Origin: Accumulibacter sp.
GTDB lineage: Bacteria; Pseudomonadota; Gammaproteobacteria; Burkholderiales; Rhodocyclaceae
Reading direction: 5' to 3'
Length of the DNA stretch: 64,000 bases
Assembly: GCF_023806625.1 (NCBI RefSeq)
Contig: NZ_JAMTDX010000062.1
Span: 51,722 to 115,721, forward strand
The translations under genes and the position numbers were made by a program. Numbering within the stretch: position 1 is the first letter of the stretch; each line of letters opens with the position of its first letter. The notes below the pieces were generated by a model. The model was not told the DNA's origin and searched no databases. It was given only the letters and a program-made list of their open reading frames with translations. This document shows positions 29,566 through 37,730 of this stretch, in pieces.

Positions 29566-29994
29566 ATGTTCAACCCCAGCCGCGATCAGGTTCGCCAGTT
29601 CTTCTGTGAGTCGTGGCGCAAGTATCGCCAGCGTCTGCCGCTGCAGGGGGCCGAAATGACCGCGGCTGAGCTGATCCTCGAACATCCCGAGTATCACGCG
29701 TTGCTCGAGAACCTCGAACGGGCTCTCGAGGAGGAGTTTCTTCCCGAGCGCGGGCAGACGAATCCATTTCTCCACCTCTCGCTGCATCTCGCCGTCGCCG
29801 AACAACTGAGCATCGACCAGCCGCACGGAATACTCGCCGCCTACCAGGCCCTGCGCTCGCGGCTCGATGTGCACGACGCCGAGCACGTCGTCGTCGAGTG
29901 CCTCGGTGAAGCGCTGTTCAATGCCCAGCGCCGCGGTGGCGCGATCGACGGTGCCGCCTACCTCGATGCGCTGCGCCGCGCTGCCGGCAGTTGA
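29566..29994 (+). CDS. DUF1841 family protein
   Basis: A 142-residue soluble protein of a betaproteobacterial/gammaproteobacterial family of unknown function. MFNPSRDQVRQFFCESWRKY, LILEHPEYHALLENLE and FLHLSLHLAVAEQLSIDQP are the conserved parts; the two histidines of FLHLSLHLA could bind a metal, but this is inference. It often follows nth, as here (69 bases). Predicted mostly helical and cytoplasmic. Confidence 0.88.
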   Translation: MFNPSRDQVRQFFCESWRKYRQRLPLQGAEMTAAELILEHPEYHALLENLERALEEEFLPERGQTNPFLHLSLHLAVAEQLSIDQPHGILAAYQALRSRLDVHDAEHVVVECLGEALFNAQRRGGAIDGAAYLDALRRAAGS

Positions 29995-30003
29995 GTCTTC
30001 GCG

Positions 30004-31161
30004 ATGTCCGCGCAACTGTCGATCCGCTGTCTGAGCGCAGCGAGTTCCCTGCCGCGCGCCGTGTGGCAGCGACTGTGTCCTCCGGATCATCCGTTCCTGA
30101 ACGGCGACTTCCTGGCGATCGTCGAGCAGCACGGAGCGGCGGCTCCAGAGTCGGGCTGGACAGCGCGGCATCTGCTCGCGCTTGACGGTAGTGGTGCCGC
30201 GGTCGGCCTGTTGCCGCTCTATCTCAAACGGCATTCGCACGGCGACTTCATCCACGACTGGTCGTGGGCTGCGGCGTACCGGCAACTCGGCCGCGCGTAT
30301 TATCCCAAGCTGATGACCTGCCTGCCGCACACGCCGGTCGGCGGGCCACGCCTGCTGACCGTGGATAGCCCCGAACGCGTGCCGATCAGGTCAGCGCTGA
30401 TCGAAGCGGCGATCGAGCTGGCCAAGGCCTCTGCGGCTTCCTCGTGGCACGTCGCCCTGCCGAGCGCAGAGGAGGTTCCCTTCCTGGCCAGCGCCGGCCT
30501 GCTGATCAGCGATGACGTCCAGTTTCACTGGCGCAATCCCGGTTGCGCCGACTTCGATGGCTATCTCGCCGGCTTCACTTCGGAGAAGCGGCGCAAGGTC
30601 CGCGCCGAGCGGCGGCGGGTCGCCGAAAGCGGCCTGCACGTCGAGACCCGCCACGGCGACCAGATCGATGCCGGCGAATGGCCCCGACTGCACGCGCTCT
30701 ACGCCAGCACCTTCGACAGGTTCGGCAATTACGCGGCCCTCTCGGCCGAGTGCTTCGCTGCCCTTGCCGACGCCCTCGGGCGGCGTCTGGTCGCGTTCAT
30801 TGCCCGCGAGGCCGGAGTCCCGGTGGCCGTCGCGATCTGCTTCCGCAGCGACCGCGCGCTGTACGGGCGCTACTGGGGCTGTCGGGGCGAATACCACAGC
30901 CTGCACTTCGAACTCTGCTTCTACCAGGGAATCGCCTACTGTCTGCGCGAGGGGCTCGACCGCTTCGAACCGGGTGCGGGCGGCGAGCACAAGATCGCGC
31001 GCGGCTTCGTCCCGTCGGTCGTGCACTCGGCGCACTGGATCGCCGATCCGGCGATGCGTCAGCTGCTGCAGCGGCATCTCGCCGTGCAGCGTCGCGAGGT
31101 CTCCGCCTATCGCGAAGACGCTGCGCGGCACCTGCCTTTCCGGCTCTCTGCGGCGCACTGA
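30004..31161 (+). CDS. GNAT-fold acyltransferase, DUF482 (FemAB-like)
   Basis: A 385-residue protein of the DUF482 group, annotated elsewhere as peptidoglycan-biosynthesis-like or GNAT acyltransferase. LYLKRHSHGDFIHDWSWAAA, LMTCLPHTPVGGPRLL and SEKRRKVRAERRRVAESGLH are typical, and the C-terminal FEPGAGGEHKIARGFVP is the most conserved motif. No signal peptide is present. The true substrate is unknown. It begins 9 bases after the DUF1841 gene, so both are probably on one transcript. Confidence 0.82.
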   Translation: MSAQLSIRCLSAASSLPRAVWQRLCPPDHPFLNGDFLAIVEQHGAAAPESGWTARHLLALDGSGAAVGLLPLYLKRHSHGDFIHDWSWAAAYRQLGRAYYPKLMTCLPHTPVGGPRLLTVDSPERVPIRSALIEAAIELAKASAASSWHVALPSAEEVPFLASAGLLISDDVQFHWRNPGCADFDGYLAGFTSEKRRKVRAERRRVAESGLHVETRHGDQIDAGEWPRLHALYASTFDRFGNYAALSAECFAALADALGRRLVAFIAREAGVPVAVAICFRSDRALYGRYWGCRGEYHSLHFELCFYQGIAYCLREGLDRFEPGAGGEHKIARGFVPSVVHSAHWIADPAMRQLLQRHLAVQRREVSAYREDAARHLPFRLSAAH

Positions 31162-31222
31162 GGGACACGGTGTCCGGTGATCCCGGGGCACGGCGGCACT
31201 CCGGGGGTGCCCGAGCTCGCGG

Positions 31223-32707
31223 TCAGCGGCCGGGGAAGCGGCAGTCGATCGCCTTGCGCGAAGCGTCGATCCGGCAGTCGCTGATCGTTTTTCCTTCGGC
31301 GTCGAGCAGCGCTCCGCTCCACCCGGCATCGCTTCGTTCGAGGAGCAGGAAGCCGTAGCGGTTGACGACGATGCCGCTGCTCGCCCGGATGCCGTCGTAC
31401 AACCGGCTGTCGGGCTCTGCGCTCTCCCTGCTGCCCGGGCCATCGCGGCCCTCGTAGAGCGGTGACGCCGGGTCGAGCGCTTCGAGCTGGGTGCCGCCGT
31501 TGCCGACGATCAGCTGCGCCGGTCGCCCCTCGGGGTAGCGCAGCGGGTCGGCGCTGCGATCGAAATTGATCGTCTCGAAAGCGTGTTCGTGGCCGGAGAC
31601 GATCAGCTGGACCTGCGTGGGCATCCTTGCCGCAAGGACGCGCTGCAGCGCATTGGCTTGTGCCGACGCGTCGATCAGCGGGTACCACAGCGGGCGGTGG
31701 ACGAGCAGCCAGGCCGTTCTCTGGGGGGGCAGTTCCTCGAGCGCCGCGAGCGACCTCTCGAGCATCGCCGAGTCGTCGGGTGTCGCGTCCGCCGCGAGGA
31801 AGTCGCGCTGCGCGGCATTGTCGGCGACGACGAGCGTCAGGTTGTCGTCGAGGTCGACCCGGTACGCGTCGGCGGTCAGGTTGTTGGCCAGAACTGACGC
31901 GCTGGCTGTCCGGTACTGCTGGTCAGGGCAGGGCTGATACCCCGACGGAGCGAGAAAGCGCATCCAGCCTTCGCCGCCGCGGTCGCAGTCTTCGTGGTTG
32001 CCGCGCACGAAGATCCACGGAGCTGCGGCGAGCAGCGGTGCCGCCGGCGCGAAGAAGTCGGCCTTCCAGCCAGCCCAGTCGTAGCCGATGATCTCGCCAC
32101 GCGCGCGGAGTAGCGCGCAGAGCGCCGGGCTGTCGCAGTACTCGCGGTAGTGATAGTCGCCGACGTGAATCACCAGATCGGGGCGGGTGCGCGCGGCGGC
32201 CGCGGCGATTGACGGCCATGGCCAGTTGGCCGCGCTCGTGCAGTCCTGAAGCGGATCGCCGGGACCGTTCGCGGGAACCTTGATCCGGCAGCCGGTATCG
32301 CCGACTACGACGATCCGCCGGACCGCGTCGCGCGGCATCGGCACGAGCCGTCCGGCGACGCTGGCCTGCCGTGCCGAAGCTGGCAGCGTCAGCTCGCAGG
32401 CGGTCACCGGGAAGGCTGGCCGGTACGCCGGATTGTCGCGGAGCTTTCCGACTTCCTCGCCCGAAGTCGCCCGGGCGCGCTCGGCGAGGGCTTGGGGCTG
32501 GCCGTCGACGCTTGCCGACGGGCATTCGCTGCCGGCCGTGACGACCGCGCGCAGGCTGGTTCGGCCGTCGGGAGCGAGTTGCGTCCATCCGGCCAGCGGC
32601 GGAATCCGCCCGTTCGGCGGCGTCACGCAGCCGGCGAGCACGACCAGGCTCGCGGCGACCGCCGGCCGTCGCCAGCACGAGGGCGGAGCGGATGGCGAGC
32701 GCAGCAT
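31223..32707 (-). CDS. Calcineurin-like metallophosphoesterase lipoprotein
   Basis: A 494-residue envelope phosphoesterase. A lipoprotein signal (AVAASLVVLAGCVTPP) with lipobox LAGC suggests membrane anchoring. The two-metal site is laid out in the usual order: VVVGDTGCR, LVIHVGDYHY, WIFVRGNHEDCDR, and LIVSGHEHAFE. An N-terminal region of about 130 residues before the domain may be a beta-sandwich as in purple acid phosphatases. The ATG at 32707 is used. The substrate is unknown. It precedes the convergent end of the acyltransferase gene. Confidence 0.85.
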   Translation of the reverse strand: MLRSPSAPPSCWRRPAVAASLVVLAGCVTPPNGRIPPLAGWTQLAPDGRTSLRAVVTAGSECPSASVDGQPQALAERARATSGEEVGKLRDNPAYRPAFPVTACELTLPASARQASVAGRLVPMPRDAVRRIVVVGDTGCRIKVPANGPGDPLQDCTSAANWPWPSIAAAAARTRPDLVIHVGDYHYREYCDSPALCALLRARGEIIGYDWAGWKADFFAPAAPLLAAAPWIFVRGNHEDCDRGGEGWMRFLAPSGYQPCPDQQYRTASASVLANNLTADAYRVDLDDNLTLVVADNAAQRDFLAADATPDDSAMLERSLAALEELPPQRTAWLLVHRPLWYPLIDASAQANALQRVLAARMPTQVQLIVSGHEHAFETINFDRSADPLRYPEGRPAQLIVGNGGTQLEALDPASPLYEGRDGPGSRESAEPDSRLYDGIRASSGIVVNRYGFLLLERSDAGWSGALLDAEGKTISDCRIDASRKAIDCRFPGR

Positions 32708-32733
32708 CGACCGATTTCCGCCGGCCCGGGAGG

Positions 32734-33309
32734 TCAGAGGTGCAGGTAACCCGCTGCGCCGGCGACGACGCCGAGCGCGGCCGCACCATAGACGCCGAAG
32801 AGCATCCAGCGCTTGCGCGTCAACAGGGTGATCGCGGCCATCGCGATGGCGATCTGCAGCAGCGTCGTGGCCATCGCCCAGCGCTCATGGACGTGCATCT
32901 CCTGGTCGCTCCTGCGGTCGGCCTCCTTGGCGAGGTCTTCGAGCTTCTCGGCGTCGACCTTGATCTCCTGCTTCTCCCGCTTGTAGCGCTCGACTTCCTG
33001 GACGTAGCGCTCGCGCGCTTCACCGCTGGTCAGGGCGATCGACAGTTCGGCGAGGTTCTGCTTGTTGCTCTTCGCCTGATAGTAATTCCACTGGTTGGAC
33101 GCGGCGGTCTTCTGGATCGCCGCCTCGTTCTTGTAGATCAGCGCGGCATTCTGCGAATGGCCGCCGAGGTAGCCGAAGATCGCGCCGATCGTCGACAGCA
33201 CGGCGGTCAGCACGGCGATCCGCGAAGTGAAGCTGTCGCCGCCGTGCTGCGCGACGTGCTCGACTTCGTGGTCGTGCGGGCCATGTACGTGGAATCCGTG
33301 ACCAGACAT
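32734..33309 (-). CDS. DUF4337 family membrane protein
   Basis: A 191-residue protein with a His-rich start (MSGHGFHVHGPHDHEVEHVA), one helix near residue 30 (RIAVLTAVLSTIGAIFGYLG), a charged coiled-coil middle (YVQEVERYKREKQEIKVDAE), and two C-terminal helices. The NQWNYYQAKSNKQNL stretch is characteristic of DUF4337, whose function is unknown. The start is ATG 33309; an upstream in-frame start lacks a good ribosome site. Histidines suggest metal contact, by inference only. Confidence 0.8.
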   Translation of the reverse strand: MSGHGFHVHGPHDHEVEHVAQHGGDSFTSRIAVLTAVLSTIGAIFGYLGGHSQNAALIYKNEAAIQKTAASNQWNYYQAKSNKQNLAELSIALTSGEARERYVQEVERYKREKQEIKVDAEKLEDLAKEADRRSDQEMHVHERWAMATTLLQIAIAMAAITLLTRKRWMLFGVYGAAALGVVAGAAGYLHL

Positions 33310-33443
33310 GCTGATTGCTCTCCGTGGATCGTTGGGGGTGCGCATTCTAACGCGGACGGGCGCCCGGCGAGCAGCTTCTCATGTCTTGAGATCTGCGCGC
33401 CATCGTGTCATCCTGACACACGCTTCGATCAGGGGAAAGAGCC

Positions 33444-34151
33444 ATGGCTGAACGATCGTGGCGCGCCGTCTGCGCCGCGTTGCTGCTCGTCGTCGTCGGC
33501 CTCGGTCAGCTGCACGCCGAGTCACGCCATCTCGCTCCGGGTTTCTCGTCGCTGCCCAAGGGCGCAGCGATCGTCGTCATGCCGCCGGACATCGAACTCT
33601 TCTCGCTGTCTGCCGGCGGTGTCACCGAGCCACGAGCCGACTGGACGACGGCGGCGATGACCCATGTCGAAGCCGCTCTGCAGGCCAGGGCGGCCGAGCT
33701 CGGCGTCCAGGTTCGCACGGTTTCGGAGAGTCAGGCCGACGATCTCGCCGAAGTCAACGCGCTGCACGCTGCGGTGGCGCGGTCGATTGCCATCCATCAC
33801 CTGTGGGGCGGCAACAACGCACTGCCGACCAAGGAGGGCAAGCTCGACTGGTCGCTTGGCGATGCCGTGTTGCCGATCCGCGAGGCGACCGGCGGCGACT
33901 ACGCACTGTTCATCTGGATTCGCGACAGCTACGCGAGCGCCGAGCGCAAGGCGGCGATCGTCGTCTTCGCGCTGCTCGGCGTCAGCATGAGTGGCGGCTT
34001 CCAGGTTGGCTACGCGTCGCTGGTCGACCTGCGCAGCGGCCAAGTGCTCTGGTTCAACCAGTTGATCCGCGGCACCGGCGACCTGCGCGAAGCAGAGCCG
34101 GCAAAGGAAGCGGTGTCTGCGTTGCTCAAGGATTTCCCGACCAGCCAATGA
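33444..34151 (+). CDS. Secreted protein of unknown function
   Basis: A 235-residue protein with signal peptide AVCAALLLVVVGLGQLHA cleaved near HAES. The mature part has a first strand AAIVVMPPDIELFSLSAGGV, reminiscent of lipoprotein-associated periplasmic domains, and YALFIWIRDSYASAERKAAI, followed by a glycine-rich hydrophobic stretch and LVDLRSGQVLWFNQLIRG. No named family was recognised. Its stop overlaps the start of the M48 protease gene, and a small lipoprotein follows, so the three form a likely envelope operon. Confidence 0.65.
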   Translation: MAERSWRAVCAALLLVVVGLGQLHAESRHLAPGFSSLPKGAAIVVMPPDIELFSLSAGGVTEPRADWTTAAMTHVEAALQARAAELGVQVRTVSESQADDLAEVNALHAAVARSIAIHHLWGGNNALPTKEGKLDWSLGDAVLPIREATGGDYALFIWIRDSYASAERKAAIVVFALLGVSMSGGFQVGYASLVDLRSGQVLWFNQLIRGTGDLREAEPAKEAVSALLKDFPTSQ

Positions 34152-35308
34152 AGCGACGCGACCTGCTCGCCGGTGGGGCCGCATGCTGGGCCTGCTCGCT
34201 CGTGCACAGCGCCTGGGCGCAGACGCCAGCGGATCTCGATTATGCGATGCCCGATCGGCTGACCCAGCCCGATCCGGCTTCGGACGAAGGCGGGCTCTGG
34301 GCGCTGATGGACCGCGAAGAGCGAAGCCTTCGGCGCAGCCCGTTCGCCGTTCGCGACGGCGGGCTCAAGGCCTACGTCCAGGACGTGGCCTGCCGGCTCG
34401 GCGGCGATCACTGTCCGGACTTGCGCATCCATCTCGTCCGCACACCGGTCTTCAACGCGACGATGTCGCCGAACGGCATGATGCAGCTGTGGACCGGGCT
34501 GTTGCTGCGGATCGAGAACGAGGCCCAGCTGGCCGCCGTCGTCGGCCATGAGATCGGTCACTACCTGCAGCGCCACACCGTCGATCGGCTGCGCGACATC
34601 AAGGCCAGGTCGGCATTCGGGCAGTTTCTCGGGCTCTTCGGGCTCGCCGGAGCCGTCGGGCAGCTCGCCGTGCTGGCCAGTGCCTTCGCCTACAGCCGCG
34701 ATCACGAGCGTGAAGCCGATCGCATCGGGGCGATTCTGATGCACCAGGCCGGTTACGACGTCGCCGAGGCGTCCCGCGTGTGGGGCAACCTGCTCGACGA
34801 ACTCAAGGCGCGCGGCCAGGATCCCGAGCTGATCAGCCCGCTGTTCGCCACCCATCCGGCGCCACCCGAACGCCGCGAGACCCTCGCCGCATACGCCGCG
34901 GCGTTGCCCGGCGGCTCCGCCGGCGACGCGGCCTACGAGACGGGTACGGGCCGCTTCCTCGACGAGTGGCTCGACGACGAGGTGAAAAGGGCCCAGTACG
35001 CCGAGACGCTGGTGCTGCTCTCGCGCCTGCTCACCCGGCGCAGTGGCCAGGGGGTGATCCACCTGCATCGTGGCGACGTCTACCGGCTGCGCGGGGAGAA
35101 GGGCGACGTCGACCTGGCTATGGCCGATTACCAGGCGGCGATCCGCTCGGCCGATGCGCCTCCGCGGGCCTATCGCGGCATCGGGCTGACCGCGCGCCAA
35201 CTCGGCCAGAAAACGGAGGCCGTCGCTGCCCTGTCCCGGTACCTCGAACTGGCGCCCGACGCACCCGATGCCAGACTGATCGGGACCTATGTCGCGGAGC
35301 TACGCTGA
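34148..35308 (+). CDS. M48 family zinc metalloprotease with TPR-like tail
   Basis: A 386-residue periplasmic protease of the BepA/LoiP type. A signal peptide MKRRDLLAGGAACWACSLVH (with RR, possibly Tat) leads the protein. The zinc site is AAVVGHEIGHYLQRHTVDRL (HExxH) at about 134, with the third ligand in YSRDHEREADRIGAILM. The C-terminal 90 residues (LHRGDVYRLRGEKGDVDLAM, PPRAYRGIGLTARQLGQK) look like TPR repeats. Such enzymes control outer-membrane protein quality. The ATG overlaps the preceding gene and the stop overlaps the next start by one base. Confidence 0.88.
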   Translation: MKRRDLLAGGAACWACSLVHSAWAQTPADLDYAMPDRLTQPDPASDEGGLWALMDREERSLRRSPFAVRDGGLKAYVQDVACRLGGDHCPDLRIHLVRTPVFNATMSPNGMMQLWTGLLLRIENEAQLAAVVGHEIGHYLQRHTVDRLRDIKARSAFGQFLGLFGLAGAVGQLAVLASAFAYSRDHEREADRIGAILMHQAGYDVAEASRVWGNLLDELKARGQDPELISPLFATHPAPPERRETLAAYAAALPGGSAGDAAYETGTGRFLDEWLDDEVKRAQYAETLVLLSRLLTRRSGQGVIHLHRGDVYRLRGEKGDVDLAMADYQAAIRSADAPPRAYRGIGLTARQLGQKTEAVAALSRYLELAPDAPDARLIGTYVAELR

Positions 35309-35880
35309 TGAACAAGCTGCTCGTCGTCGCCCTGGCCGTCGTTCTCGCCGCCTGCGCGACCGTCCGGAAGGTCGAGTCCGGTAGCCGGCCGGTCGGCGAG
35401 CGGATGACGATGACCATCGAAGGCGACTGGAACCATCTCGACTATCCGGGAATCCGTCCTGCCCAGATCTGGACGATGGAAGGAGTGACGATCGACGAGT
35501 TCCTGATCTACTCGGGGATCCGCGACGGACAGGTGATGCATCCGGAGACACCGGCCAGCAGCCAGAAAAAGAATATCGTCTTTCGCAGCAACATGCAGAT
35601 CGAGGACGTCGTGGCCATGTTCGAGGGCCTGCTGACTCGCGACGGCTCGACGTTCAGAGTGATCAGCGTCGAACCCTACCCGTTCGCTGGTGGTCAGGGC
35701 TTTCGCTTCGAGTACGAGCGGATCCGCAAGGTCGACAACGTCCAGCAGCGCGGCGTCGGCTTCGGGGCGGTCGACCGTGGCGAACTCTTCGCGCTGATCT
35801 ACCAGGCTCCGCGGCTGACCTTCTTTCCGCGTCACAAGGATCGCGTCGAGGCGATCGCCAGGACCGTCTCGATTCGCTGA
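35308..35880 (+). CDS. Lipoprotein of unknown function
   Basis: A 190-residue lipoprotein, signal MNKLLVVALAVVLAACATVR with lipobox LAAC. The mature protein has GERMTMTIEGDWNHLDYPG, TMEGVTIDEFLIYSGIRDG and QGFRFEYERIRKVDNVQQRG. It resembles small lipoproteins found next to M48 proteases, but a specific name cannot be given. Start ATG 35308 shares a base with the TGA of the protease gene. Confidence 0.7.
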   Translation: MNKLLVVALAVVLAACATVRKVESGSRPVGERMTMTIEGDWNHLDYPGIRPAQIWTMEGVTIDEFLIYSGIRDGQVMHPETPASSQKKNIVFRSNMQIEDVVAMFEGLLTRDGSTFRVISVEPYPFAGGQGFRFEYERIRKVDNVQQRGVGFGAVDRGELFALIYQAPRLTFFPRHKDRVEAIARTVSIR

Positions 35881-35920
35881 TCGCCACCGGCCAGCTTCGC
35901 CGGTTGCCCGGAGAAAGCCT

Positions 35921-36733
35921 TCAGCCGAGTTGGCCGGCGATTGCGCGCAACGCGGCGAGTCCGCCTTCGGCGAGCGACACGCCCTTGCCCGGTGGCATCT
36001 GCGGCTCGGTCGGGTTGATCCGGATCAGCCGGCCCGGCAGGCGCTCGCCGATCAGCCGCGCGGTCGGGATGCGGGTTCCTGCGCCGATCTCGATGACCAG
36101 CAGGCGATCGACCGTCCGCAGCCAGGCGTCGAGCCGTCGCTCCTGCGCGTCGCTGCGTTCGGAGAGCCATCCCCAGTCGCCGAACATCAGGATGTTCGGT
36201 CGGGCGATCCCGCTGCAGCGCGGGCAGCACGGGAAATCGCCGGTGAGCAGGCACTCGTCGTCGTCGATCTGCGGCGCGAAGTCGTCTGCCGGCCAGATTC
36301 CCTCGTGACAGCCGGCGAGGCACTGCAGGTGATGGATCGAGCCGTGGAATTCGCTGATCCGTTCGCTGGCGAAGCCGGCCTTCTGGAACTGACCGTCGAC
36401 GTTACTCGTAAACACGAACGCGCCGTGTCCCATTCGTTCGCCGATCCGGCGCAGGATCGCGAAGCCCTCGTGCGGGACGGTTCGTCGATAGAGCGCCAGG
36501 CGGTGTCCGTAGAAACCCCAGGCGAGGCGAGGTCGTGCGGCGAAGGCCGCCGGATTGGCGATCTGTTCGAAAGCGATCCGCGCGCGTCCGAGTGCCGGGT
36601 AAGCGCCCCAGAAGCCCTGTGGGCCACGGAAATCGGGCAGCCCCGAATCGACCCCGATGCCGGCGCCGGCGGTGACCAGCAGGCCGTCGGCCTCGCCGAT
36701 CAACTCGGCGCAGCGCCGGTAGTCGCCGCTCAT
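35921..36733 (-). CDS. SIR2 family NAD-dependent deacetylase
   Basis: A 270-residue sirtuin. NAD-binding parts are LLVTAGAGIGVDSGLPDFRG and VFTSNVDGQFQKAGF; the catalytic histidine is in SEFHGSIHHLQCLAGC. A zinc site is suggested by CLAGC and CCPRCSG. LLVIEIGAGTRIPTARL and IRINPTEPQMP complete the Rossmann fold. The GAGIGVDSG variant, instead of GAGISAESG, marks an atypical bacterial group whose targets are unknown. Adjacent to the radical SAM gene on the same strand, with no gap. Confidence 0.88.
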   Translation of the reverse strand: MSGDYRRCAELIGEADGLLVTAGAGIGVDSGLPDFRGPQGFWGAYPALGRARIAFEQIANPAAFAARPRLAWGFYGHRLALYRRTVPHEGFAILRRIGERMGHGAFVFTSNVDGQFQKAGFASERISEFHGSIHHLQCLAGCHEGIWPADDFAPQIDDDECLLTGDFPCCPRCSGIARPNILMFGDWGWLSERSDAQERRLDAWLRTVDRLLVIEIGAGTRIPTARLIGERLPGRLIRINPTEPQMPPGKGVSLAEGGLAALRAIAGQLG

Positions 36734-37633
36734 CTACAGTCCGCGGGCCCAGGCCGGCCGCAGCGGCGCCGCTTCCGGATCGTCGATCGCCTGGTGCAAC
36801 TCGCCGAGCAGCCGTGCCTTGTCGGCGCCGAGCATTCCCTTGAGGATCAGCCAGTTCGAAGCATGGTCGCTGCGGAAGACCGTTCGTTCGAGTTCGAGCC
36901 CGGCGATGAAGCGCTCCATCTCGACGAACAGCTCGCGCTGACTCAGCGGCCGCCAGCCGGGAAAGGCCTCGCGGAAGCGCTGCTCGCCGAGCGGAAAACT
37001 GACCACCAGCGTGGCCAGGTACTCGGGCGGGCTGGCGTTGACCAGCCGTGCCGAGTTCTCCGCGTGGCGCAGCGACAGCGCCGGTCCGGCGAGGCCGTTG
37101 ACGATCATCACCGAGCGCGTGATCCCCGCTTGCGCGAGCTTGTCGAGCGCTGCGAGCGTCGAGGCGAAAGTCTCGCCCTTGTGGACACGTTCGAGGACCT
37201 CGTCGTCACCCGACTCGGCACCGACGTAGGCGATCGCCAGCCCCGCCGAGGCGAGCTCGCGCAGTTCGCCGACCGACTTGCGGCGCAGGTTGCGCGGCAG
37301 GCAGTAGCTCGACACGCGGCGCACGGCCGGCAAGTGCTTGCGGATGGCCTCGAGGATCGCCAGCAGGCGGCGGGTCGGCAACACCAGCGCGTCGCCGTCG
37401 GCGAGAAAGACCCGGCGCACGACGCTGCCGAAGCGCTCGCCGGTGAGCCGGACGCTCTCGAGCACTTCGCCCTCGTCGCGCGCACGGAAGCGCTTCTCGG
37501 GCGCCGTGTACATCTCGCAGAAGGTGCAGCGGTTCCACGAACAGCCGTCGGTGACCGGAAGGATCAGCGATTCGGCCTCGCTCGGCGGACGGTAGACGGG
37601 TTCGACGTAGCGGATGGGTACGGTCGGGAACAT
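36734..37633 (-). CDS. Radical SAM protein
   Basis: A 299-residue radical SAM enzyme. The cluster motif is TDGCSWNRCTFCEMYT, a C-x4-C-x2-C variant rather than the common C-x3-C-x2-C, near residue 30. AYVGAESGDDEVLERVHKGE and the N-terminal RPPSEAESLILPVTDGC match a proteobacterial group annotated only as radical SAM protein. The product has no B12 or SPASM domain visible. It is translated just upstream of the sirtuin gene, probably as one transcript. The substrate is unknown. Confidence 0.85.
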   Translation of the reverse strand: MFPTVPIRYVEPVYRPPSEAESLILPVTDGCSWNRCTFCEMYTAPEKRFRARDEGEVLESVRLTGERFGSVVRRVFLADGDALVLPTRRLLAILEAIRKHLPAVRRVSSYCLPRNLRRKSVGELRELASAGLAIAYVGAESGDDEVLERVHKGETFASTLAALDKLAQAGITRSVMIVNGLAGPALSLRHAENSARLVNASPPEYLATLVVSFPLGEQRFREAFPGWRPLSQRELFVEMERFIAGLELERTVFRSDHASNWLILKGMLGADKARLLGELHQAIDDPEAAPLRPAWARGL

Positions 37634-37730
37634 GCGCGGTCAGCTCCGGTGAGGCTTTGGGCAGGCGCGCAGTGTAGCGCACTGCGGCGTCGCCGCCGCC
37701 CGTCCGAGTCGCCGCGCACGTTGCACGAGC